Program-made: the position numbers and the translations under genes
NCBI GenBank assembly: GCA_002943765.1
Contig: PQWQ01000018.1
Location: forward strand, 705,501-769,500
DNA: 64,000 bases
Direction: 5' to 3'
Source of the DNA: Psoroptes ovis
Lineage: Eukaryota; Arthropoda; Arachnida; Sarcoptiformes; Psoroptidae
Part shown: positions 11,442 through 24,461 of the stretch, piece by piece
How positions within the stretch are numbered: position 1 is the first letter of the stretch
How the letters are laid out: the number at the start of each line of letters is the position of its first letter
The notes under the pieces: model-generated
What the model was told of the DNA's origin: nothing
Seen by the model: the letters and a program-made list of their open reading frames with translations, nothing else
The model's database searches: none

Positions 11442-12307
11442 TTGATATGAATTAATCGATCGATCGATTTTATCTGTGTGCATTTTTCCAATGAATCTTG
11501 TCAAACATTCCATTTTCGATTGATGTGAATGATTATCATCAACGAGCAAGCAATTATCAATCATTGAATTGAAAATATTTCCAAAGCAATCAAATAAATA
11601 ATAAAAAAATGTCAAATTTGGTTTTATATAATTTAGTTTAATATTAAAAATTAATTAATAAAAAAAAAATTTATTTCGTTTCGTTTTTTATTGATCGTAT
11701 TGATGTTTAGGGGTGTGTTTGGTGTTTTTTGAAATGGCGGTCCGGTCAAGGGTGTTTCAAAAAATTTTTCGGATGTAAGTATTTTGATTCAAGTGTGTTG
11801 GTGTGTGTGCGGGTGTGTAAAGAAGAATTTCGTTTCGTTTCGTTTCGTTTCAAGTGTTTTAAATGTGTTTGTTTGTAATTTGAGCATATAATTCAGATCT
11901 TTTATCAGTATGGTAATTTGAAGAATTTCGAATTATTGATTTGGTTTCGGATTAAAAAAATGAATGAAAAAAAAATTAAGGAATCTATGAGAATGTGAAC
12001 GACGAAGAAGAAGAATAAGAGGAGAGTAGGATCGAAAATCACATAATTTTTGAAAAAATTGATTAATTTTTAAAATTTTGTTTTCAGGACATTATCCTCT
12101 ATCGTTGATTATTTATTAATGATTTCTATGTTTGTTCAATACAAAAATAAAAATAAAATTACTCACAAAAATTGATTGATTATTGATTTAATTATTGAAT
12201 ATTATTTAATGTTTTTTTTGTTGTTTGAATTTGAATCAATATATTTTTTTCAAATAAAAATGTTGTTGAAAAAAAAAATAGTTTTTCATTTGTTCGATTC
12301 AATGCAA
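11442..12307. other. Intergenic, 3' regions of convergent genes
   Basis: Holds the 3' ends of the calpain-like gene and the fatty acid synthase gene. A (TTTCG)n run lies at 11828-11851, beside a GT-rich stretch at about 11705-11820, and smaller TTTCG copies occur near 11680. No coding sequence was seen. Confidence 0.45.
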
Positions 12308-15300
12308 CTAAAGTGGTTTAGTATCTTCTTCATTGATCAATGATAATTTGACTTTAATCAATTTAGTTATATAATGAAGATGAGTGGTTAGATATTCTTC
12401 TTCATTACCAATGACTTGATAGACATCGAAACAACCAACGAAATCCTATGGAATGAATGATTAAAAGAATTAATAATCAAATAAATCACATCAAACTATG
12501 GCATAACAACATACCTTACGAGCTATACCATAACTGGTAAGCAAAATATGATTCAATTTTTCAATCTCAGATTCTTGTGCCATACGTTTGATAACCGTTA
12601 CATTTACAGTGATTTTCTTCATCATTTTTTGTACAGTCTTTTGTGTGAAATCACGACCAAACATTCGAAGTTTTTGAATATTCTTTTGTTGATATTTGAG
12701 AATCATTTCAGCACGTACAAATGAATCTTTAATAATATCATCAATATCTTTACTATTGATTGCTTTACCACCATGTGATTTCAATACATCGGCTATTCTT
12801 TGAATACATTCTTGTTCATTCTTGACTGATAATGCTTCTTTTCGTACTTTATCAACTAAACGTTCAGACATGAAATTACGAAGATATGATAAGATCATTT
12901 CTACTTTTTCATTACGATCAAATTCTTCTTTAAAGTTAGACACATCCATAGGATCAAGTACAACCATTGTTTTAATTGGTACATTTTTACGACACATTTG
13001 AATACCGACGATTGCACCGAATGAATGGCCAACAATTTCGTGTTCATCTTTTGGTTCCAATTTGGCTAATACACCTTTAAAATATTCGGCTACTTTTTTA
13101 ATATTGTTCAATTCGGACATTTTACGCATCCAATTCAATGTAATGACTGGTCGATGTTTGGCCATTTCCATAATAATTTCTTTCAATGATTCATAAATAC
13201 CTTCAATTGGTGGTAAGAAGAAGATTGGTTTCATCTTCGATACTTCTTGATGTGGACAAACAACTGTATATGGTTCACTAGCAATTTCAAATCTAATGTT
13301 AGCCAAATGCATACGTGTTTTTTTGATATCTTCGGCAAATGATTTAAGACCTTCACGTTTACCATCACGGAAATCTTTAATTTCACCAATAGTAATACGT
13401 TTGACATCAGCAACTGACAATGCTACTTCGTAATCACGTTCTAAACGTTGTTGAATTTCGACAACAGTCATACTATCTAAACCAGCATCACCAATAGTTT
13501 CTTCACGTGATCGTTTATCGACGTTCAAGTGAGCGCACAATTGGTCAAGAATGTCATCCTCGCTTTGATTACTATTATCTTCCAAATTGGATTTAATCAA
13601 ACTTGATAATACTGGAGAACCGACTTGCAACAAACGATCCAATACCTCTAAGCAAGAAGCGATACGTTGCAATGAAATACCACCGAATAATTTAAGCATT
13701 TCTTCTTGTTTTTTGTCATCGGCATCGGCCATCATATGTTCAGCAACGACACCGACATCACCGATTGGACCCCATTGAATGGCGGTACCAGGTAATCCTT
13801 TAATGAAAAACGAATAATTATAAAAATAAATTTCAATAAAAATGGAAGTGGATTTCTTACCATCAGCACGACGAACTTCACAGATACGTTCCATAGCAGA
13901 GTTAGCATAACCATAATTGATTTGACCAGCATTACCACGACCAGCAGTCAATGATGAGAAACAAACAAAGTAGTCGATTTCTGGACATTTGGCACGTGAT
14001 ACTTTGTCCAAATTAGTCAAACCAGTCAATTTTGGTGAACAAACTTCAATGAATGTTTCAGCCGATTGATTTTCGACAAAAGCATCGTGTAATACTAATG
14101 TAAGATTGAAAATACCACCGACTGGACCTTTAGTCAAAGCTTCATCAATCAATGCACGTGCACCATCTTCAGTGATGACATTATGAGTAACAATAGAAAC
14201 ATCGATATCAAAGATCGAGATGAATTTGCTCAATTCCTTGAGGCGTTTAAAGTATAATTTTTGATAAGAGTTTTTAAGACCATTTCTGGATGAGAGAACG
14301 AATTTTTTAGCACCACGCATCACCATCCAGTACAATAATTCTAAACCGAAACCACCTAAACCGCCAGCAATAACGTATGATTTAGATGGATTGAAATATG
14401 TTCGTCGATTAGCAATAACGGTCAATGGTTTAGCAGGTACTTGTTTTTCTTTTTCTTCATCACGCATTTTAATGATCACTTTACCGATATGTTTACCAGT
14501 GGACATGTATCGGAAAGCTTGTTCAACTTCATTCCATTTGAATGCTGTACGTTGAATTGGTTTAACGACGCCACGTTTAATGCCATCATATAATAATTCA
14601 GTCATACGTTTCATGAATCGTTTCAAGTTTGGTGAATCGAAACCTTCACGGAAATATGCATCCAAACATACACCATGGAATGAAATATTTTGTAAGAATG
14701 CAAACATGCCGATCGGTTTGTTCATTTGCATATCATATTTGCCAATTTCTAAGAATCGACCATTCAAACCTAAACAACGAAGTGATGCCTAATGGATAGC
14801 GAACAGAATATTATTATCATGATTATTGATTTTTAAAATAAAAAACTTACTTGAAGTTTGTCTTCAGCCAATGAATTCAAAACAATATCAACACCTAAAC
14901 CTTTGGTTCGTTCTTTGATCGATCGTTCGAAAGAAATATCACGTGAATTAAATATATGATCATCTGGAATACCGAATTCTTCTTTAAGGAATGCACGTTT
15001 GGATGGGTTACCGACAGTGACGAAAATTTCACATTTATAATCTTGACAAATACGGATGGCAGCTTGACCAACACCGCCAGCAGCTGAGTGAATCAATACT
15101 TTATCACCTTCACGTAATTGACCACGTACAATCAATGCATATAATGCAGTACAATATACGACCGGAATACTGGCTGCTTCTTCCAATGTCCATTCGTCTG
15201 GAACATCCCACAAGAATTCTTCAAACGATGTAACGGTTGTGGCGAAACCTTTGAATGGTACCATACTCATTACACGTTTGCCATTATCACGACGACGACC

Positions 15301-18300
15301 TGAGAATTCTAAACCGATAACACAATCGAAAATAGCTGATTCTGGGCCTGGTTGAATACGGCCAGTGGCCAACATGACATCCTAAATATTGAAAAAATAA
15401 TTAAAAAATTAGTTTTCGAAATTCAAAGCCAACAAAACTATGTGATCATACCTTAAAGTTCAATGAAGAACAGTAAACATCGCACATGACCATATCTTTG
15501 ATTCTATCAGCTGGAGCAATTTTATCGAAATATTTATGATCCGATTCATACCATTTGAATGTTGATAAATCACCACGTGTTGCAATATCCAAATAAGCAT
15601 ATTCAGTTTCAACTTTTTCACATTCATCAGGCAATGTTAAGTAACGGAATGAGCCCCATTGACCATTTTTGTAAACATTAAATACTAAATCAAAGTAACC
15701 AATTTCATTGAATGGACTTTTTTCGAAATCAATTTGTTCAGGTAATGAATTGTCCAAATCCAAAATACAGCGTACATTAACACCACCCGGTTCTAAACGT
15801 AAACAATTAACCATACCGACAACACCGTTGAATTTTTCTTTAGCCACCAACCATAATGGTTTGTTATCATCTTTACTTTGTGCCATCAATGCTTTCAATT
15901 TATCGACCCATGTATCATATTCAAAATTGACAACTTTCAATACATTAAATTCAGCTGGATCATAAACCATTTTAAGTTTACGGAATAATAATGCAGTACA
16001 ACCATAGATGCTCGATTTTGAGCCAACCAAACCGAACGATGCGGCTTTAGCTGCTTTAATGAACTCATCGACAACCGATGATTTGATAATTTCACGTTTA
16101 GGATCATTATTGAAATGTTTGTACAATTCACTTTCAAATTTGTTCAAATCATTACGAGCAACAACCAATAAGAAACCGTTTTCTTTAAGGGCATCATAGA
16201 ATGATTCCAATTGACGATCAATACTCCAATTTTCTACAACACCTTCACTTAATCGATAAAGTATCAAATCAATTGTATTGATATCATTAATGAATGAATT
16301 TGTCGATAAATTCCATTCGATTGATTTCATATTCAAACTGTCTAATTCTTTGTTCAAAATTTGTGTGCCAGTATTTGCATATGTATAATCAATATTCAAA
16401 TTACCAACATATGATGTTTTGATTAATTGTACAATACGCCATGCATATAAATATTGTGCCGGGTTAACTTCAATCATTTTCAAATTATTACGATCAGATG
16501 AATTTTCCAATACGGTATCAATCAATGGACGTACAAGACGTTCATTTGTTTGTAAATGTACAACCAAATCAGCTGAAAGATCATATTTGTTCAAAAGATC
16601 TGGATTTAAGCCACCTTCAGCACCTAATTTATCTTCGGCAACACATTCGTGCATTACTATTTTTTCATTACCATCATCTAATTTTTCTACTTTCAATTCT
16701 AATAATTCTTTCAACAACATAAATACACGGAATGGATTAACTTCTTGCATTTCAACAAATTTAGTATAATGTCGAATCAATCCATTAAGTTTGGCATCAT
16801 CAACCGCTAATTCTTTGACTTCTGGTTTAGCTACTTTTTTGTCCAATACCAATAATGTTGAAAGATAATTACACATTTCAATGTAATCCATCAATTCTTT
16901 GTGTTTATCATCATCTAATTTGGTAGCATCTTTATCCAAATATGGCATATGAGCATATTTTTCCAACAATAAACCTTTTTGATCAATTTTACGTGGAATC
17001 GGGAACGGTATCATGCCTTTGATTTCTAAACCTTTGGTGGCGATGGATCGATTATTACCATCAAAAATGACCGGAATCAATGAAATTTTGTTTTCATCAT
17101 TTTTCATGAATGCAGTTTCATAGAATTGAATTGGTAAATCGGCACGATTTTCTTGATTTTCTTGATCAACTTCTTCTTTGTTGATTGCACCTTCAACACG
17201 TTGTGAGAAATCTTTTTCCAATGTTTCATTTTCTTTTGTTTTATCAGAGAAATACAAGAATTCACGTTTCAAATGGAATTCTTCTTCTTCGATTTTAGCT
17301 TTTTCTTGTTTTACTCGTTCAATTTCAGAGAACAATACTTTTGGATCAATACGTACTGATTCAAAACCGACTGGAACGAATAATGCACGAAGTGGCAATG
17401 CAACCAATGAAATATGAAGCATTGAATCCATAAATGAAATGAAATGACCATCCCATTTTACTTTGCCTAATTAATTATGAAAAAAAAATATTAATTATCG
17501 AAATTATTATGGGTAATGATAATAAACGTACCGATAGCACCATCAGAACGTGCTTCAGTAAGACCTTGGAATTTAGTGCCATAATCATAACCACGGATTC
17601 TCAATTCTTTGTAGATTTCTTTTGTTGTCAAATAATCACTTGAGAATCGTTGTTTGTAATCTTCTTCGATTGCCGGTTCAATTGTGTCTTGTACTTCGAG
17701 TCCACCGTCTTCCATGACCGAAGCTTTACCGGTACATACTAAATTATTGGCTTCAAAAACTAAAAATTCACCACTTCCTTGCAATAATCGAATAGTGAAT
17801 TTAATGTCACTCGATTCAGATATCAATGTTGGACGATGGAATCGTACATTTTCAAAGTGAACCGGTGTTTTGCTCCATGGTTGACCGATACTGTTTGCAA
17901 CACGACGCCATACCAAATAAAGATAACCAGTAGCAGGGAACAATGCTTTGCCTTCGACAGCATGGTCACGCAAGAAATGCCAATCAGTTTCGTGTACAGA
18001 TATTTTAACATAAAAGTCTGATGCAGTTGAAAAGTTGTGGAATTCTGGATATTTCTTGACGTAGAAACTTTTCGAGTGGTCCCAGTGCATCAATGAACTC
18101 AATGATTGGGTTGATCGAGCAACTGGCCATTCAACAGTTGGATACAAGTTTTCAAGATCCAAATTCATACTGAATGTATAGATTTTACCCAATGCCGATA
18201 AGAAGAAATTCAAATTATCTGGTTCATTACGTTTCATAAGACCAATGTAGTGATGACGTTGATAACAACGTTTGAAAATTGAATCGAACAATGAATGTGG

Positions 18301-20948
18301 TGCAACTTCGATGGCGATCGAATCTTTGCTAATTTCATTCATGCCTTCATTGAACAATACTGGTGATACCAAATTGTTGGTGAAATATTTGGCCGATGCA
18401 TAGCAAGCATCTTCAATATACCAATTACTTTTGTCAAATGATGTTGAAATCCATTTTGAACTACGTTTTTTCGGTTCTGGAATGATTTTGTTCAATGCGG
18501 CCATCAAATCTGGTGCAACAGCATTCATGTGATGACTGTGATATGGATATTCACCACCGGCGACCAAACGAGCAAATACATTTTCAGATTGTAATTTTTC
18601 TACGAATTTTTTAGTTTCCTCATATAAACCTGAAATGGTTACTGAATCAGAACCATTGTGACAAGCAGGTACAATGCCTGGTGGACAACGTTTTTTACAT
18701 TCTTCCCATGATAAACCAACAGCAGCCAATACACCACGCGGTAATTTGGATTGTTCGACAATTTTACCACGCCAGTATGATGTCATAACAGCTTGTTCTA
18801 ATGTAAGACAACCATCGGCATAGGCACAAGCAACTTCACCGAATGAATGACCAATAATACCTTCGATTTTAAGATTAAGCAATTTAATTACATCATACAA
18901 AGCGACTTGCATAGATGTAATAGCGACGAATGGATTAACGGTACTTTTCCATAATTCTGGATCATTTTTGGTCAATAATTCAATTAAATCAATACCTAAT
19001 GGTTTAAGTACAGCAGCCGATTGATGAATTGATTGTGCGAACGGTTCTAATGCCATCATACTATTAGCCATAGTTAACCATTGTGAACCCATACCAGAAA
19101 ATACAAGCCATACTGGATATTCCATACCAGTGCTAGTGATTTTACATTCATAATCATATTTCGGTACTTGAATTTCACCAAATTCACCCTTGACAGTGGT
19201 GAATTCAGTATTATTCGGTTTTTCTTTAATAATCATATAACCACGTTGTGGGAAGTTTGATGATGATTCAACCCAACCAGTTTTCATTGATTCATTAAGC
19301 AAAGCAAGGAAATCACGGTGTACTTTGTCCGGATTATTTTTAATAAAATCGAACATCATGTTTACACCTTCTTCAGTACGGCCAGCAATTGTGACCAATC
19401 GTGGAATTGGTTTACAAATTTCATATGATTCTGGTGTCAATTCTTTGTCATTACTCTTCAACAACATGTGAGCATTTACACCGCCGACACCAAAAGAGTT
19501 AACACCAACAATACCATTTTCGAATCGAGTATTCTTGATGACTGGTTCGATTTGTTTATTGACGATTGCATAAATTTCTTGTTTTGGTTCATGGAAATGA
19601 AGATTGGCTGGAATACATTTATTTTCAAATGCAACGATAATTTTAGCCACTGAATTCAAACCAGATGAACCTTCAGAGTGACCAAGATTTGATTTGACAG
19701 CACCGACAAGCAATGGTTTCTATGATACAAATAGTAAATGAATTAATAAATTTGTAAATGTTTCAATAAGAAAAAAACACTTACTTCACGATGTTTACAA
19801 TAAGCTTCAGCAATAGCTTTAGCTTCTTGTGGATCACCGACATTGGTACCAGTACCGTGAGCTTCAAAATATACCAATTCTTTTGGATCAACACCAGCTT
19901 CTTCATAGGTGGATACCATCAAATCTTTTTGACGAAGCCAATATGGTGCAAAAAGACCAACAGATTTGAAACCATCGGAATTAACTTTTGAATGAAGAAC
20001 AGTAGCATAAACACGTTTAGCTTGTGAACGACGTTGTAAAATAAGTGCACCAATTGTTTCTGAACGTACAAAACCATCGGCACGTTTATCCCATACTTTG
20101 CATTTACCATCTGAAGCCAATAAACCGACACAAGAATAAATTGAATTACCGAATGGTGCAGGTACTAAATTGCCAGTAGCAACAACAGCAGTATCACAAA
20201 CACCCATACGAATATCATTCATAGCTGTAGCCAATGCGACCAATGATGCTGAACAAGCCGTATCAATAACCAAACTTGGACCTTGAAAATCGAACAAGAA
20301 ACTAATACGATTAGCGTACAATACTTTTGAATTGCCATAAACCCAGAATGCAGCATCTTTGGTGAAGATATCATTGAAATCATCTTGTGGTAAACCATCA
20401 GCTTGGGCTATTTATTAAATGAATTTAAATAAGTAGAAAATTGAATTAAAACCGAAAATAATGGCAACAAATGGCTATATTAACATACCGATTGTGTTAA
20501 TACCAAAATAGACGCCAGTATTTGAACCACGAATTTGATGTGGACAAACGCCAGCATCATGAAAAGCTTCATAAGTGGTTTCCAATACAATACGTGATAC
20601 AGGATCCATAGAATGTGACAAATATGTCAACATAGAGAAAAATGATGAATCGAATTTGTCCAATGATTTAAGTTTGCCAGTACGTGATCCAAGACCGTCG
20701 TTGATTTCTTTTTTTGGATGGTGGAAATTTTCAAAAATCAAAATTCAAGAAAAAAAATCGAATCAACTGTACAATCACTTACCGACTGGCCAACGACGAT
20801 CATCACGTGTGACCATATCTTCACCGCTATACAATTTCTGTGCAAATTCATCCATATTATCGGCTTCGGGAAAACGACCCGAAATACCCGATATAACAAT
20901 GTCTTCTTTGATTGGACATTCGTTAGCGATTTTCGAGAGTGGTTCCAT
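12308..20948 (-). CDS. FASN: Type I fatty acid synthase, complete
   Basis: Nine exons: 20948-20783, 20707-20489, 20407-19785, 19719-17532, 17466-15452, 15381-14851, 14788-13861, 13797-12515, 12445-12308. Eight introns of 62-81 nt; all joins keep frame; 2696 residues. The cytosolic homodimer makes palmitate from acetyl- and malonyl-CoA using NADPH. Domains in order: ketosynthase (VIDTACSAS, Cys about 180; EAHGTGT), malonyl/acetyltransferase (GHSFGE, Ser about 629), dehydratase (HAVEGKALFP, His about 923), a pseudo-methyltransferase-like middle, enoyl reductase (HSAAGGVGQAA), ketoreductase (GGLGGFG; INYGYANSAM), acyl carrier (GLDSM, Ser about 2332), thioesterase (GHSFGA, Ser about 2482). All seven activities look intact. 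It is about 190 residues longer than vertebrate FAS. Codons are visibly less A+T-rich than in neighbours, as in highly expressed genes. The exon 1-2 join follows a weak acceptor (AAAAAAAG) and is the least certain. Confidence 0.98.
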
Positions 20949-22037
20949 GATTGATTCTTCTTTTTAATCAGAAAAGTAATAAGGATAATTATAAATGATG
21001 ATATTGAATATTTTCAAGATGATCAATAATAATTGATTCAATTGATTTTAGTAATTTTAAGATTGTAGATTATGATGAAAAACAACAAAACTTGATTATA
21101 TTGCTTCAATCAGAATGATGTAAAACACTTTGTGAACATCAAATCGTTGATTTCAATGAAAAAAAAATTGAAGGGTATCGATGATACACGATTTGATGTT
21201 ATTATTCAAAATTGATGATGGAAAAATTGCTGCAAATCTTAGTGATTTGCAGAACCGGGACCGCTTTGAAAAATTATTGATTGAAGCAATTGATTTAGAT
21301 GTAAATTATTTAATTGTTGGAACAATTAATGTTGATGATGGAACAATTTTAATTCTTCAAAAAAAATGTGAAACAATTAACGAAACGAAACGAAATGGAC
21401 GATTGGTTTTAGGTTGAAATTGTAATTTAAACGAAACGAAACGAATTATTTGAAATTATATGTGTGTGTAAGGGTGTATAAGTGTGTAATAATTAAAAGA
21501 AACGATTTATGTATGTATGTTATATGACCGAACGATGGTTGTAGATAATCTTGAATGATTTTTTTCGATTTTTTAAAATTTTGTTCGATGTTTACGAACG
21601 AAACGATGAAACGAAACTAAAATGTTTCAAAAATTTGATTTTACTCGTTTTATCAGAATGGAAATGATTTAATAATTTTTTGTTTTTGATTGTGAATCAA
21701 GTTTATTGGTCAGCTTAAATTATTTCTTTCATTTCAAATTTCAGATCAAGCATTGAAGAAGATGGATAGAAAATGGTGAGATGAACTTATTTTCTCCATC
21801 TTCATTTAATTCAATCTTCTAATTTAGCCCCTTTTGTTTCAATTAATGAAGAAGAAGATCGAGAAGATGGAGAGGGAGAAGAGGATGGATAGAAGAAGAA
21901 GATAATTCAAACTTAATGTAATAATTTTAACCGAACATAACATGATTCGATGCTGATACCTGAGATTCAATTTTCTTAATTTCTTGTTTTTTTTTTTTTT
22001 TGTTTTACCATCACAAAGATGTTCAACAAGATTTTGG

Positions 22038-22060
22038 ATGGCTCCAAGCGTTTGGAGCCA
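22038..22060. repeat. Perfect 9-bp stem, 4-nt loop hairpin
   Basis: TGGCTCCAA and TTGGAGCCA flank a GCGT loop (arms 22039-22047 and 22052-22060). It sits at the start of an unusually G+C-rich 70-bp patch (GTGG and GGTGGTGGT repeats to about 22110) in otherwise A+T-rich DNA. Confidence 0.6.
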
Positions 22061-22718
22061 CACAGTGGTTCCCAGTGGCAGTGGTGCCGGTGGTGGTGGT
22101 GGCCACCTGTATCATCACTGTGCGTATCCGATTTTAAAAACAAGCAAAATTAATGTGAGAAAAACAAGAAATTAACCTGGAAATTCACTTGAGATATGTG
22201 AAAAACAAGCGGGAAAATACATTTGAAAAAAAAAGGCGGAGAGCTTCTTTGAAATTAAATTGAAATTCTCTTGCTTTGAACATCATTTTTCGCTGCATCT
22301 TTTTAAATTTTTTGAATTATCAGATAAATTTTGTAATAATTTTTTTTTCTGAAAGAAATCTGTCAGTGAAACAGAGATAAAATAAATTTCCTATAAAGTT
22401 TCTCTTATTATTTTCGCTTATTATTTATCTGATCAAATATATGATACAATCAAAGTACGCATTTTTCACATAGATAATTTGGCTAATTGAAAAACGCAAG
22501 AGAAAATTTTTAATTTTTCCCTGGAAAATTTCTCTCTGCGATATCGTTGCTTTGAAATTGATTAAATTTGATCAGGAGAAAAATTGAAATCAAATTATCA
22601 GTGCAAATTGAATTTGTATTCGGCAATCATAATGAGTAGATTGGAAAGATGTGAGAATATCAAAAATTCAAAAAAAAAACTGCTTCGAACCTGTCACTAA
22701 TTTTTGTAACTAGGCCAA

Positions 22719-22743
22719 AATGCCCGAGAGCATCTCGGGCATT
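22719..22743. repeat. Perfect 11-bp stem, 3-nt loop hairpin
   Basis: AATGCCCGAGA (22719-22729) and TCTCGGGCATT (22733-22743) pair perfectly around a GCA loop. The stem is G+C-rich inside A+T-rich DNA. Function unknown. Confidence 0.7.
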
Positions 22744-22783
22744 GTCCGTTAACAAGCTAAAAAGTTGAAACGAAAATTTCGAA

Positions 22784-22818
22784 AGCAACAAGTGGTTCAA
22801 ATGCAACCACTTGTTGCT
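22784..22818. repeat. Perfect 14-bp stem, 7-nt loop hairpin
   Basis: AGCAACAAGTGGTT (22784-22797) and AACCACTTGTTGCT (22805-22818) are exact reverse complements around CAAATGC. It lies 40 bp after the previous hairpin. It is too short for a normal pre-miRNA; it may be a tiny foldback element or a structured RNA part. Confidence 0.7.
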
Positions 22819-24381
22819 AGCCTGGTGACTTGCTTTTTTTCTTTGACAAAAAATGTTCTCGAGAGAAATGAAAAATCAAAATTTTATTAATTAATGAAAT
22901 GACATAATTATAATTCATTAATTATTTTTCATCATTCTCTCATCAATACTTGTTTCCAAAATTTCAAAAATTACGTACGAACATAAATGATTATGAATAT
23001 GAATACGAACCAAATCGAACAAACAAACAAACATATCTAATCAATATTTGATCTCGATTAATAAATAATAATAATAATATTTTTTTTTCAATGATTTACG
23101 AATTTTTTTGAAAATTTGATTAATAATTGAAATTTTGATAATATTTCAAATGAAATATAATCAAAACATATTCAAGTGATAAGAAATTATTTATCACATT
23201 TTCATCGCAAGTGTTTTCGAATGACAGAATATGAGAAAAAAAAATGGTGAATTACGCCGAAGAGTTACGCGAATTTAATTACGCAAATTGAAAGGTACAC
23301 ACAGCAGTAAGGTACACTAGTTTTTATCAATTTACGCGATTTATCAATTTGAAATATTCTAAGAAAAATGCTAAAAAACTAACTAAACGAAAACACGAAC
23401 TGGAAATGATTGAATTTGTACGTATTTTCCATGAAAATTTTTCGTACAAATATCTTTCAATTTTACCTTAAAAATCAATACGAAAATTTGTACGAAATCT
23501 AGCTTAAAGTTCCGATTAAACTAACTACTAGTCTATCCTTGTTAAATCAATGGCCAGATCGACACAAATTTCAATTTGTTCGAAAGGGGGCAAAAATATT
23601 TATTTCAAGCGGAAAACATTTTCATTAATTGAAATATATTCAAATCTATCTTTCAATATTTCTATCGACTAAATACTCGAAGACTTTTGATCTCAGAAAA
23701 TATCAAATCAATTAAAATTTCATACACATACCTCTATGTTCTGCTGTAAAGGTGTAATCAAGAAAAAAAAAGGTGTTTAGGTTGTTGATCGATCAAAGGT
23801 AAATCGAATGTGATAATCAATAAATCGAAAACTTCGTAGTAATTCGAAAAACTTGTTACTGGACACACAGAGACAGAGATACAGATATCACGTTGTTGTC
23901 GATGATGATGATGTGTATGACGATGATCGTCGTATTGGTCAATCAATAATTTTATTAATTTTTTTTTCACTTCTTCTTCTTCTTCAACGAAATTAGTTGT
24001 TTGGCCGGTTCGGTAAATGTCGGACGACTACGGATGAAGATGTTTCCGATGGTAATCGTTGAAAAATATTCGAAATCGAACGATGATGATGAAATGGATA
24101 CGTGGATATTGGAAATTATGAAATGTTTCCAAAAATGATGCTACGAGCACTTCCGTTCACAAAAATCCGAAAAGCTAAATTGGAACAACAAAATGAAACT
24201 AAAAATTAGAAAATCTTTGAAATTTAATTCAGTGAAAAAAAAAAATTGTGTGAATATTTCGGAGATAATAGTTCCGGTTGTCCGAAATAATTACTGCTGT
24301 TGTAGCTTATTTTCTCGGGCAAAATTTTAATAATTTTTTTTTTATAAATATGTTTAATGTTTAATATTAAAACTAATATCC

Positions 24382-24461
24382 TAGGTTGTCCGAAAATTTC
24401 ATTCCGCTTAATCAATCGGAGTTGCTATATGAAAATCGGCCAGAACTTTTCGGACAACCTA
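24382..24461 (-). mobile_element. Short mariner-type inverted-repeat element, copy A
   Basis: An 80-bp foldback bounded by TAGGTTGTCCGAAAA and TTTTCGGACAACCTA, with TA-rich flanks. Its core reads GCTTAATCAATCGGAGTTG and GAAAATCGGCC, the reverse complement of the core in the copies at 30558 and 58518, so it is inserted in opposite orientation. It contains no transposase. Confidence 0.75.

Noticed and set aside
21181..21417. 78-codon plus-strand frame just upstream of FAS
   Set aside because: No start context, domain or neighbouring exon; it overlaps the CGAAA repeat region and likely FAS promoter or UTR.
22671..22720. Minus-strand A-box-like TGGCCTAGTTAC and B-box-like GGTTCGAAGC followed by a T run, suggesting a tRNA or Pol III gene
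   Set aside because: The boxes are only about 14 nt apart, the T-arm does not pair, and no acceptor or anticodon stem can be drawn.
24224..24415. Short ORFs starting MIKRNE-FGQP or similar at several sites (24.2-24.4, 30.6, 39.0-39.2, 58.5 kb)
   Set aside because: They are the chance translation of the inverted-repeat element termini in the same frame and are not separate genes.
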